Origin: Maribacter algicola
GTDB taxonomy: Bacteria; Bacteroidota; Bacteroidia; Flavobacteriales; Flavobacteriaceae
Direction: 5' to 3'
Assembly: GCF_003933245.1 (NCBI RefSeq)
Contig: NZ_QUSX01000001.1
Coordinates: forward strand, 1,054,001 to 1,118,000
DNA: 64,000 nt
The notes below the pieces were generated by a model. The model saw only the letters and a program-made list of their open reading frames with translations, ran no database searches and had not been told where the DNA came from. The position numbers and the translations under genes were made by a program. This document shows, one piece after another, positions 1 to 8,329 of this stretch (within the stretch, counting starts at the first letter, position 1; every line of letters begins with the position of its first letter).

Positions 1-2
1 CT

Positions 3-143
3 CGAGAAGTAGCTGTAGAAGTAAAGGAGAACCACCAACTTGAAATCTTGGAGTCGCTAAATGCCAAAACCTTATCATTGCCCGTGCTGGCAGAAGGTTC
101 TGAAAAAATGACCTCGGACCGGTCTTTGGAACCGAATTACTGA
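3..143 (+). CDS. C-terminal end of an unidentified protein (5' truncated by the window edge)
   Basis: The reading frame is open from the window edge to a TGA at 141-143, giving 46 residues that end in SLEPNY. The other two forward frames hit stops early. I recognise no domain and no type IX sorting signal in the fragment. It is followed by about 180 nt of AT-rich spacer before the phosphate transporter, so it is probably the last gene of an upstream unit. The coding call rests only on the open frame. Confidence 0.45.
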   Translation, partial: REVAVEVKENHQLEILESLNAKTLSLPVLAEGSEKMTSDRSLEPNY

Positions 144-321
144 TTGGTGCATCCATCTAGGTTCAAAATTTTCAAAGTACCATCTTTTACGGATTTATTT
201 CCTATTTTCATCGTCTTGAATTGAAGCAGGGATATAAAGCCTAATTCCTACTGACTTCATAACCTTATTTTAACCTGATTGACGAATTATAATATCATTT
301 TTGCATTTATTTAATTTTTAG

Positions 322-2592
322 ATGGGAGAAAACATTTACCTCTTCATGATCATTGCCCTGGCCGTATTGGCCATTACGGACTTGGTAGTTGGAGTAAGTA
401 ATGATGCGGTCAATTTTTTGAATTCGGCCATAGGTTCAAAGGCCATATCCTTCCGGACCATCATGATCGTTGCAAGTGTTGGAATCGCATTTGGTGCCAT
501 ATCGTCCAGCGGTATGATGGAAGTGGCGAGAAAGGGAATTTTTAATCCAGGTGAATTCGTATTCTCTGAAATTATGATCGTTTTTATGGCCGTAATGATT
601 ACGGACATCTTGCTTTTGGATTTTTTCAACACCTTGGGCATGCCCACATCCACAACGGTCTCCATTGTATTTGAGCTTTTAGGGGCGGCAGTCGCTATAT
701 CCATTGTTAAAATTTATGCAGATGAAGGCAGTATATTAGATTTGGCCAATTACATAAATACCGATAAGGCCACGGAAATCATACTGGGCATATTACTATC
801 CGTCGTTGTGGCGTTTACCATTGGTGCGGTCGTACAATTCCTAAGCCGAATCCTTATTTCCTTCAAATTCCACGAAAAGCCAAAGTGGTATGGAGCCGTA
901 TTTGGAGGATTAGCCATCACTGGAATCATTTATTTTATTTTGGTAAAAGGTCTTAGTGGTACTTCGATTTTACCAGAGGCAGTGAATGAATTCATAGACA
1001 CAAAGGCATCTATGTTTATATTGATGAACATTGTGTTCTGGACCTTGGTATCCTTTGTGGTATCGGCGTTTTTGAAATGGAATATTTATACCCTTATCAT
1101 CATATTGGGCACTTTTGCACTGGCCATGGCCTTTGCTGGCAACGATTTGGTGAATTTTATTGGTGTACCTTTGGCCGCATTGGAATCGTTTACCAGTTGG
1201 AAAAGCTCTGGAATCCTTGCTTCGGAATTTAACATGCGGGGACTTTCCGCCGCTGTACAGACCCCCACCTATCTCCTTCTTTTATCTGGGGTAGTAATGA
1301 TCGTTACACTATGGTTTTCCTCCAAGGCCAAGAGTGTAGTAAAAACAAGTGTAGACCTGTCAAGACAGGATGAAGGCGACGAACGTTTTGAACCCAATTT
1401 TCTGTCTCGCCAAATTGTTAAATATACCATTAGGGCATCTGAGAACTTGAGCGGACTTATTCCAAAAGTCATTCAAGACAAAATCGACAAGCAATTCGAA
1501 AAACCCTATGTGTATATCCCAAAAAGCAAAGTAAAGGATTTACCCGCCTTTGATTTGGTGCGTGCATCCGTAAACCTTATGGTCGCAAGTGTATTGATTT
1601 CCATGGCCACATCCATGAAACTTCCTCTATCCACTACTTATGTGACCTTTATGGTCGCCATGGGATCTTCATTGGCCGATAGAGCCTGGGGGCCAGAAAG
1701 TGCTGTCTACAGGGTTGCAGGTGTACTCAATGTGATTGGCGGTTGGTTTTTTACGGCCTTTAGTGCTTTTACAGCTGCGGCAATCATTGCCTATATCATT
1801 CATCTTGGTGGCATTTTTGCCATTGGAGCGCTTTTGATCCTGGCATTTCTTCTTATTGGCAAAAATTATCTTTCCCATACCAAAAAACTGAAGGAAACCA
1901 AGTTGGAAGAGAAATTGCAACGTGCAGAAAGCAATACGATTATCGGGTTGATCGAAGAAAGTGCCTCCAATATTGCACTTTCCATGAAAAGGGGAAACAA
2001 AATCTATACACAAAGCATCGACGGGCTTGCAAAACACGATATAGATACGCTTAAAAAAGGAAAAAAGGGCATAAGTAAACTTGATAAGGAAGTTGAGGAT
2101 TTAAGAAACAACATCTTTTATTTTATTAAAAATTTGGATGAATCCAGTGTAGGTACAAGTAATTTCTACATCACCGCATTGAGCTATTTACAGGACATGA
2201 CCCAATCCTTGGAATATATATCCAAAGCAGGGTACAAACATGTTCATAACAACCACAAGAGGCTTCGTTTTAATCAAATTAAGGACTTAAAGGAAACCGA
2301 GTCCTATGTAGAGGAACTTTTTAAAAGCATCCAAGAGATTTTTGAGAACAAAAGGTTTGAAAAGTTAACTCCGCTTCTCATGAACAGGCAGGATTTGCTC
2401 AATAAACTGGACGCTAAAATCGCTAAGCAGGTAGAACGTACCCGGTCTGATGAATCGAGCCCAAAAAACACTGCCCTATACTTTAGTCTTTTGTTAGAGA
2501 CCAAAGATCTATTGACAGCCATTATGAACCTAATAGAGATTTATGAAAAGTATTCAAATTCTAAAGTGGTTTCTACCAGTACTTTTCTTTAA
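322..2592 (+). CDS. PiT-family inorganic phosphate transporter with PhoU-like C-terminal domain
   Basis: Likely inner-membrane inorganic phosphate permease. The two PiT signature repeats are visible: GVSNDAVNFLNSAIGS at about residues 24-39 and AGNDLVNFIGVPLAA at 272-286, each in a hydrophobic multi-helix block. Transmembrane helices run to about residue 515. The last 220 or so residues are charged and helical and resemble the DUF47/PhoU-like tail of bacteroidetal PiT proteins, which may sense phosphate or gate transport. At 756 residues it is longer than a plain PiT (about 400-500), explained by this tail and an enlarged central loop. Its 3' end overlaps the next gene by 50 nt in another frame, which suggests coupled translation. 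Confidence 0.93.
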   Translation: MGENIYLFMIIALAVLAITDLVVGVSNDAVNFLNSAIGSKAISFRTIMIVASVGIAFGAISSSGMMEVARKGIFNPGEFVFSEIMIVFMAVMITDILLLDFFNTLGMPTSTTVSIVFELLGAAVAISIVKIYADEGSILDLANYINTDKATEIILGILLSVVVAFTIGAVVQFLSRILISFKFHEKPKWYGAVFGGLAITGIIYFILVKGLSGTSILPEAVNEFIDTKASMFILMNIVFWTLVSFVVSAFLKWNIYTLIIILGTFALAMAFAGNDLVNFIGVPLAALESFTSWKSSGILASEFNMRGLSAAVQTPTYLLLLSGVVMIVTLWFSSKAKSVVKTSVDLSRQDEGDERFEPNFLSRQIVKYTIRASENLSGLIPKVIQDKIDKQFEKPYVYIPKSKVKDLPAFDLVRASVNLMVASVLISMATSMKLPLSTTYVTFMVAMGSSLADRAWGPESAVYRVAGVLNVIGGWFFTAFSAFTAAAIIAYIIHLGGIFAIGALLILAFLLIGKNYLSHTKKLKETKLEEKLQRAESNTIIGLIEESASNIALSMKRGNKIYTQSIDGLAKHDIDTLKKGKKGISKLDKEVEDLRNNIFYFIKNLDESSVGTSNFYITALSYLQDMTQSLEYISKAGYKHVHNNHKRLRFNQIKDLKETESYVEELFKSIQEIFENKRFEKLTPLLMNRQDLLNKLDAKIAKQVERTRSDESSPKNTALYFSLLLETKDLLTAIMNLIEIYEKYSNSKVVSTSTFL

Positions 2593-3280
2593 CGTTTTAC
2601 TAAGTAATGCCCAAGAAGAATTAACCGGGACCCAACTTTTGGAGAAGGCCATTACCTATCACGATCCCAATGGCAATTGGAAAAGCTTTAAAGGGAAAAT
2701 GGCCATTATCATGACTACCCTAGATGGCGACACCCGTAGAACGCTGTTGGAACTGGATCTACCATCAAGCTATTATAAATCCACCGTTAGAAAGGGCAAT
2801 CATACCGTAGAGTATATTATTGATCGGGGCGAATGCAAGCTCCTTCTTAATAATAACGCTGTGATAGCGGACAGGTACAGGGATAGCTTGCAAATTACCT
2901 GTGAACGGGCAAAAAAAATGAAGGATTATTATACGTATCTCTATGGCCTTCCCATGAAATTAAAAGATCCGGGGACCATTTTAGACCCCAAAGTGGGTAA
3001 AAAATCATTCAAGGGAAAAGAGTACCTGGTGTTAAAGGTAAAATATGACGAAAAAGTGGGGAGCGACACGTGGTACTTTTATTTTGACCCTACCAATTAC
3101 AAGATGGAAGTCTATCAATTTTACCACGACGAATCCAAAAACGACGGCGAATACATCCTATTATCGGAAGAAATTAGCGTCAACGATATAAAAATACCCA
3201 AGGTCAGGGCATGGTACTACAACAAGGACGACAAATATTTAGGTACGGACGACCTGGTAAAGGCGAATGCCTTTAAATAA
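2543..3280 (+). CDS. exported LolA-like protein, DUF6503 type
   Basis: A 245-residue protein whose N-terminal signal peptide (MKSIQILKWFLPVLFFNVLLSNAQ) points to the periplasm. The body alternates charged and aromatic beta-strand stretches (YYKSTVRKGNHTVEYIIDRG, WYFYFDPTNYKMEVYQFY), as in the DUF6503 relatives of the LolA/LolB lipoprotein-carrier fold. Function is unknown. The chosen start lies 50 nt inside the PiT gene because it is the only one that gives a complete signal peptide. That long overlap suggests co-transcription with the transporter. It converges on nadD, with 1 nt between the stop codons. Confidence 0.75.
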   Translation: MKSIQILKWFLPVLFFNVLLSNAQEELTGTQLLEKAITYHDPNGNWKSFKGKMAIIMTTLDGDTRRTLLELDLPSSYYKSTVRKGNHTVEYIIDRGECKLLLNNNAVIADRYRDSLQITCERAKKMKDYYTYLYGLPMKLKDPGTILDPKVGKKSFKGKEYLVLKVKYDEKVGSDTWYFYFDPTNYKMEVYQFYHDESKNDGEYILLSEEISVNDIKIPKVRAWYYNKDDKYLGTDDLVKANAFK

Positions 3281-3281
3281 G

Positions 3282-3866
3282 TTATCTGTAAAAATTCATC
3301 TCATCCATATACTTCCAAACGGAAGCAGGCAACATAGGCTTAATGTTTTTCCCTTTTTTATGCTCCTTTCGAATAAAGGTGGATGAAATTTCCATTATAG
3401 GGGCGTTTACCCTATGTATTTTAGGATGATCTTTAAATTGATTTTCAACGTTACCCATGGAAATCCTTGGATACACATAAATGTCGAACCCCTCCAATAT
3501 CTCCTCGTAATTCTTCCATTTGTGGAAACCTTTTAGGTTATCCTCGCCCATTATCAAACAAAACTGATATCCATCAGTGTACTTTTCCGTTAAATGAACT
3601 AAGGTATTTATGGTGTAATTAGGCTGCGGAAGGTCGAACTCTATTTTGGAAGGTTTTAACTTTGGATACTCCTCGGTGGCTTCCAGTACCATTTGGTATC
3701 TGTGATGATTGTCCAAAAGTGATTTCTTCGCCTTAAACGGACTTTGTGGCGTTACCACGAACCAAACCTCATCCAAATCGGAGAACTCCACCATATGGTT
3801 CGCTATGACCATATGGCCTATATGTATCGGGTTAAAGGTGCCAAAGTAGAGGCCTATCCTTTTCAT
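3282..3866 (-). CDS. nadD: nicotinate-nucleotide adenylyltransferase
   Basis: Makes deamido-NAD from nicotinate mononucleotide and ATP in cytosolic NAD biosynthesis. The nucleotidyltransferase signature GTFNPIHIGH is at residues 9-18 and the second motif ISSTFIR is near the C-terminus. The length of 194 residues is normal for the family. It is the last gene of a minus-strand run yicC-gmk-nadD, 51 nt after gmk, an arrangement common in Bacteroidota. The assignment is secure from the motifs. Confidence 0.95.
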   Translation of the reverse strand: MKRIGLYFGTFNPIHIGHMVIANHMVEFSDLDEVWFVVTPQSPFKAKKSLLDNHHRYQMVLEATEEYPKLKPSKIEFDLPQPNYTINTLVHLTEKYTDGYQFCLIMGEDNLKGFHKWKNYEEILEGFDIYVYPRISMGNVENQFKDHPKIHRVNAPIMEISSTFIRKEHKKGKNIKPMLPASVWKYMDEMNFYR

Positions 3867-3917
3867 AAGACTAGTAAGCTTTTATTCTTAGGAAGGAAAC
3901 AAAACTGTAGAAACACA

Positions 3918-4502
3918 CTACCCTTTTTTCTCTACGCCCACAAACTCAGCGACCAATTCCTCCGCTTCCTTTAAGGCAACTTTTAAATCGTAGTTCTTTA
4001 TAATCTTATCGAATTGGGGCGCTGTTGCCAATTCTACCGATGCCTTTGCAATACGCATATTGATCTTATCGTCGCTCTCCGTACTTCGTTTTTTTAATCG
4101 GATTTTAAGCTCGTCTACACTGGGCGGTTTTACAAAAACCGCCAAGGTACGATCCGGAAATTTCTTTTTTATACGCAGGCCCCCAACAACGTCAATATCA
4201 AAAATAACATTCTTGCCCTGGGCCCATAATCGCTCCACCTCACTTTTCAAGGTTCCATAAAAGTTGTCACGGTATACCTCTTCCCACTCCAAAAAGTCAT
4301 CGTTCTTGATATGGCTCTTAAACTCGGACACTGTCATGAAATAGTAGTGCTCCTTATTTTTCTCCTTGCCCCTTCTGGGCCTGGAGGTAGCCGAAACGGA
4401 AAACGCTAAATTAAGTTCTGGAATGCCCAAAAGATGACGAACAATGGTGGTTTTTCCACTTCCAGACGGTGCCGAAAAAATAATGAGCTTTCCTCCTTCC
4501 AT
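3918..4502 (-). CDS. gmk: guanylate kinase
   Basis: Phosphorylates GMP to GDP in the cytosol. The P-loop SAPSGSGKTT is at about residues 10-19, followed by the GMP-binding segment with SATSRPRRGKE and the HYYF strand. The 194-residue length is typical. Its ATG overlaps the last base of the yicC stop codon (TAATG on the minus strand), which indicates translational coupling. Confidence 0.96.
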   Translation of the reverse strand: MEGGKLIIFSAPSGSGKTTIVRHLLGIPELNLAFSVSATSRPRRGKEKNKEHYYFMTVSEFKSHIKNDDFLEWEEVYRDNFYGTLKSEVERLWAQGKNVIFDIDVVGGLRIKKKFPDRTLAVFVKPPSVDELKIRLKKRSTESDDKINMRIAKASVELATAPQFDKIIKNYDLKVALKEAEELVAEFVGVEKKG

Positions 4503-5359
4503 TATAATACGTTTAGCATCTGTTCCTTTATTTTTTCCAATTCGTCCTTCATTTGGACCACCAACTGCTGCATGGGTGCGTAATTGGCTTTTGAACCAAT
4601 GGTGTTGATTTCCCGCCCTATCTCTTGGGAAATGAAGCCCAATTTCTTACCATTACTGTCATCAGACTTCAAGGTTTTTTCAAAGTAGTCCAAATGGTTT
4701 GCCAGGCGTACCTTTTCCTCCGTAATATCATACTTCTCCAAGTAATAGATGAGTTCCTGTTCAAATCGATTGGCATCTACCTCCACCTTTATATCCTGTA
4801 CGGCCTTTTCCAACCGTTCCCGTACATTGGCCTGCCTATCCGGATCCATGGCCACAACATTATCCAAAAGGGTCTGTAAAACTTCTATTCTTTCCAAAAA
4901 GTCCTTTTCCAGCACACTTCCTTCCTCAGACCTAAAGGCATTTATTTCTTCAAGTGCCTCGTTCAAGGCGCCCAAAATAGCCTTGTACTCTTCGTCATCT
5001 ATGTCGTCCCTATCGGTTCGCAAGGCATCCGGCAACTTCAAGGCCATTTCGAGCAATTGAATATCCTCACCATGTGCAATGGATTTCAATTGTTTCATAT
5101 ACTGTCTTACGACGTTTTCATTGACTTGGCCTGAAGCCTCGTCACCCGTAATTTCCACGTAAAGATTAAAGTCGACTTTGCCACGTTGCAAGGAGTTTGC
5201 AATTATCTTTCTCAATTCCAATTCCTTCTCCCTGTAGGCTGAGGGCATTCGGGCATTCAAATCAATGCTCTTGCTGTTCAAGGATTTAATTTCTACCGTA
5301 ATCTTTTTTGTAGGAAGCTGGACCACGTGCTTCCCAAATCCAGTCATGGATTGAATCAT
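4502..5359 (-). CDS. yicC: YicC-family protein (putative endoribonuclease)
   Basis: The N-terminal MIQSMTGFGKHV and the C-terminal GREINTIGSKANYAPMQQLV with VVQMKDELEKIKEQMLNVL are hallmark segments of the YicC family. E. coli YicC is reported to be an endoribonuclease; the substrate here is unknown. At 285 residues it has the usual size. It is the first gene of the yicC-gmk-nadD run and overlaps gmk by one base. The acidic helical middle is expected for the family. Confidence 0.93.
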   Translation of the reverse strand: MIQSMTGFGKHVVQLPTKKITVEIKSLNSKSIDLNARMPSAYREKELELRKIIANSLQRGKVDFNLYVEITGDEASGQVNENVVRQYMKQLKSIAHGEDIQLLEMALKLPDALRTDRDDIDDEEYKAILGALNEALEEINAFRSEEGSVLEKDFLERIEVLQTLLDNVVAMDPDRQANVRERLEKAVQDIKVEVDANRFEQELIYYLEKYDITEEKVRLANHLDYFEKTLKSDDSNGKKLGFISQEIGREINTIGSKANYAPMQQLVVQMKDELEKIKEQMLNVL

Positions 5360-5412
5360 AAGTCGAATTTATTGTTGGTAAAGGTAACTTTTTTGAATTG
5401 CTTTTGTAATTT

Positions 5413-6234
5413 CTATAGTTCCCTTACCCAAATATTACGATAACTCACCCGGCTATCGTCACCATGATCCTGTAAAATTAAAGGTCCTTTGCCGTGCACC
5501 GGATTTTTTGGCCATCCTATATATGGAGTAGTACCTTTAATCTCAATATGGTCTTGAACCAAGACCCCATTATGGATAACCGTCATAGTTCCGGATTTTA
5601 TTTTTCCTCCTTCATCATTAAATTCAGGAGCGTGATAAATAATATCATAGGAATTCCAATCTCCAGTAGGTACGGAGGCCATTGCCAAAGGTACATGCTG
5701 TTTATAAATGGAAGCTACCTGGCCGTTTACATAGGTTGGATTATCGTTATTATCCAACACTTGAACCTCATAGAGCCCATTTAGGAAGATACCGCTATTA
5801 CCCCTATTTTGTCCTTCCCTCTGTACGGGAAGAGGGGACCTCCATTCAATATGGAGTTGGATGTTGCCAAAATTTTGTTTGGTCTGGATGTCCCCGGTTT
5901 TGTCATTAACCGTCATGCTACCATCGTCATTCAAATGCCATTTTGCGGCGGTACTATCCTTGGCGGAAATCCAATTGTCCAAACTACTGCCATCGAACAA
6001 AATTATGGCATCGCTTGGAGCGCCATTTTGTGAAGTTGGATTGACAACGGGAACCTTGGGTTCATAGAACTCGGTTTCCTCCGGAGTTGTTGGCTCCGTA
6101 CCACTGTATTCCTCATGGACGATTACCTCATCCCATACTGGTGTTTCAGGTTCCATCGATTCCTCCTTGGCTTTCTCCTGACAAGCGACAAACAATAAGG
6201 AAAATAACAGTCCGCTACTATAAATTCTCTTCAT
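5413..6234 (-). CDS. DUF1080 lipoprotein (3-keto-disaccharide hydrolase/lyase family)
   Basis: A 273-residue secreted protein. A lipobox-type signal (LLFVAC, Cys at about 19) anchors it as a lipoprotein, and a linker rich in Glu, Pro and Thr follows. The rest is the DUF1080 concanavalin-like fold, with IILFDGSSLDNW at its start, GNSGIFLNGLYEVQVLDN in the middle and GPLILQDHGDDSRVSYRNIWV at the end. Members of this family cleave 3-keto-glycosides. It lies 17 nt after a second DUF1080 gene, which in turn follows a sugar isomerase-like gene, so the three form one minus-strand operon within the sugar island. Substrate cannot be told from sequence. Confidence 0.88.
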   Translation of the reverse strand: MKRIYSSGLLFSLLFVACQEKAKEESMEPETPVWDEVIVHEEYSGTEPTTPEETEFYEPKVPVVNPTSQNGAPSDAIILFDGSSLDNWISAKDSTAAKWHLNDDGSMTVNDKTGDIQTKQNFGNIQLHIEWRSPLPVQREGQNRGNSGIFLNGLYEVQVLDNNDNPTYVNGQVASIYKQHVPLAMASVPTGDWNSYDIIYHAPEFNDEGGKIKSGTMTVIHNGVLVQDHIEIKGTTPYIGWPKNPVHGKGPLILQDHGDDSRVSYRNIWVREL

Positions 6235-6251
6235 AATAAGTTGTCCGTTTT

Positions 6252-7001
6252 TTAAAGCTCCTTAATCTTGATGTTTTTATAGGCTACGCCGTCCCCGTGA
6301 TCTTGTAGCGCTATTTTACCGGTAGGGTATTTTGCAAAATGTTCCCATTCCGCAAATTTGGAATTGGCCACCATTTCACCCCATTTAGGGTCGTTCACGG
6401 GAAATTCCACCACGGTTTCCCCGTTCAATTCAACCGACCCCTCGTTTGTTTTATGGTTTATGGTGATAACCATTGTATTCCATTCGCCCACGGGTTTGGT
6501 AACATCTTTGGTTGGCGATACCATATCATACAAGGCACCAGATTGATGACTGGTACCGTTTTTTCCATCAGGGTGTCCTTCATTGTCCAAAACTTGTATT
6601 TCAGGACCGGTAAGATACGGCTGTCCCAAATCTTTCATTTCATTAACGCCCCACATGACACCGCTATTTCCATTTTGGGCAATCTTCCAATCAATGGACA
6701 GAATAAAATCGGTATAGCTATTATCGGAAACTAAATTAAACTGATTGCCGCTCTCCCTAGACTCTGGTGGATAGAACACCATAGCGCCGTCCTCAATCTT
6801 CCAGTTATCGGAGACATTGTCCTTTAAATATTCGTGCCAACCGGTAAAGGATTCCCCATCGAATAAAGAGGTCCATTCATTGCCCATTGACATCTCTGCC
6901 GTTTCGTCCATTTCTTCTACGGTCGGGGTATTTTCCTTTTTTACTTCCTTACACCCTAAAATCAATAAGGCAAGTACTGCTTTTCTAAATATGTTTTTCA
7001 T
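6252..7001 (-). CDS. DUF1080 lipoprotein, second copy (3-keto-glycoside-cleaving family)
   Basis: A 249-residue paralog of the neighbouring DUF1080 protein. The signal sequence ends in the lipobox LLILGC (Cys at about 17). DUF1080 landmarks are WTSLFDGESFTGWHEY, GNSGVMWGVNEM, GPEIQVLDNEGHPDG and GKIALQDHGDGVAYKNIKIKEL. The conserved GNSG, EIQVLD and LQDHG segments line the active site in this family. Two DUF1080 genes side by side suggest sequential or substrate-specific cleavage of keto-glycosides at the outer surface or in the periplasm. It follows the isomerase gene by 15 nt. Confidence 0.9.
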   Translation of the reverse strand: MKNIFRKAVLALLILGCKEVKKENTPTVEEMDETAEMSMGNEWTSLFDGESFTGWHEYLKDNVSDNWKIEDGAMVFYPPESRESGNQFNLVSDNSYTDFILSIDWKIAQNGNSGVMWGVNEMKDLGQPYLTGPEIQVLDNEGHPDGKNGTSHQSGALYDMVSPTKDVTKPVGEWNTMVITINHKTNEGSVELNGETVVEFPVNDPKWGEMVANSKFAEWEHFAKYPTGKIALQDHGDGVAYKNIKIKEL

Positions 7002-7016
7002 GTGTATAATGTATGT

Positions 7017-8069
7017 TTAAAGTCCCAATATTTTTTTGAGCATTTGTTCATCGGTTTCTGCACCCGCAAAATCATCAAATGTCTTTTCGGTAGCTTCAAT
7101 AATGTGGTTCTTAATAAAAATGGCCCCTTCCCTTGCTCCTTGTTCCGGACTTTTAATACAACATTCCCATTCCATTACGGCCCAAACATCGCATCCGTAT
7201 TGGGTCAACTTGGAAAAGATGGTCTTAAAATCGATTTGGCCATCGCCCAATGAACGATACCTACCCGCGCGGTTGCCCCAATCGTTATAACCACCAAAGG
7301 CTCCTTTCTTTCCTGTAGGGTTGAACTCGGAATCCTTTACATGGAATGATTTTATGAACTCATGGTAGAAATCAATATACTGAATATAATCCAATTGCTG
7401 CAGAACGAAGTGACTTGGGTCGTAAAGTATATTTACTCGTTTGTGGTTATTGGTAGCCTCCAGAAATCGCTCAAAAGTATCACCATCATGAAGATCTTCT
7501 CCTGGGTGGATCTCATAACAGACATCCACACCTTCCTTGTCAAAGTGGTTCAATATAGGCATCCATCTTTTGGCCAACTCTTCAAAGCCCATCTCTACAA
7601 GTCCTGCCGGTCTTTGTGGCCATGGATGCATGGTATGCCATAGAAGCGAGCCTGAAAACGTGGCATGGGACGTTAGGCCTAGCCTTCTACTTGCCGTAGC
7701 GGCCTTCTTTACCGTTTCAATGGCCCATTCCGTTCTGGCTTTGGGATTGTTATGTACATTTTTTGGCGCAAAGGAATCGAACATCAAATCATATGCTGGG
7801 TGCACCGCCACTAATTGTCCCTGTAGGTGCGTGGAAAGTTCCGTAATTTCCAAGCCATAGGAATTTATCTTGCCCTTGAGCTCGTCACAATAGGTCTGAC
7901 TCTCAGCAGCCTTGTCCAAATCTATAAGAAAGCTTTCCCATGTAGGTATCTGGATTCCTTTATACCCTAAATCTGCCGCCCATTTACACATTCCGTCCAA
8001 GGTGTTGAACGGTGCCTTACTATCTACAAATTGTGCTAAAAATACTCCTGGCCCTTTAATTGTTTTCAT
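7017..8069 (-). CDS. sugar phosphate isomerase/epimerase-like TIM-barrel protein
   Basis: A 350-residue xylose-isomerase-like TIM barrel without a signal peptide, so probably cytosolic. Metal-site features of the AP_endonuc_2 fold are visible: YEIHPGED, NILYDPSHFVLQQ, KSFHVKDSEF and VWAVMEWE, which supply Glu, Asp, His and Glu ligands. Related proteins act as epimerases, isomerases or hydratases on keto-sugars. It is the first gene of the three-gene minus-strand operon with the two DUF1080 genes and is divergent from the GMC oxidoreductase at 8330. A role in processing 3-keto-sugar products is inferred from this context. Confidence 0.87.
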   Translation of the reverse strand: MKTIKGPGVFLAQFVDSKAPFNTLDGMCKWAADLGYKGIQIPTWESFLIDLDKAAESQTYCDELKGKINSYGLEITELSTHLQGQLVAVHPAYDLMFDSFAPKNVHNNPKARTEWAIETVKKAATASRRLGLTSHATFSGSLLWHTMHPWPQRPAGLVEMGFEELAKRWMPILNHFDKEGVDVCYEIHPGEDLHDGDTFERFLEATNNHKRVNILYDPSHFVLQQLDYIQYIDFYHEFIKSFHVKDSEFNPTGKKGAFGGYNDWGNRAGRYRSLGDGQIDFKTIFSKLTQYGCDVWAVMEWECCIKSPEQGAREGAIFIKNHIIEATEKTFDDFAGAETDEQMLKKILGL

Positions 8070-8106
8070 TTGTTCTTTTTAATTGTTTTAAGCGGTTAGA
8101 TGTAAT

Positions 8107-8120
8107 TCGCCATCCCGATA
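8107..8120. repeat. short dispersed palindromic element, degenerate copy
   Basis: The 14 bases TCGCCATCCCGATA are repeated exactly at 48495-48508. The bases that follow (AATTACCGG) can fold back with one mismatch onto CCCGATAATT, so this looks like a degraded copy of the perfect palindrome at 48501-48518. It sits in the 260-nt divergent spacer between the isomerase and GMC genes. No coding ORF is seen there. Confidence 0.45.
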
Positions 8121-8329
8121 ATTACCGGCACCTCTTGATATTTATGATCAATGATTATGGTTTATTTCATTTTTAATAAGTGGTTCTATTCTATAATTCG
8201 TTGAAAATCTTGCCGATAGAAATAGGTGAATTAATCTTATATTTAAGAATTAATTACATATTTCACTATTTATCAATAATCAATCTATAAATATAGGAAA
8301 TACCAATAGAAAAAGATAAAAATATCCGA

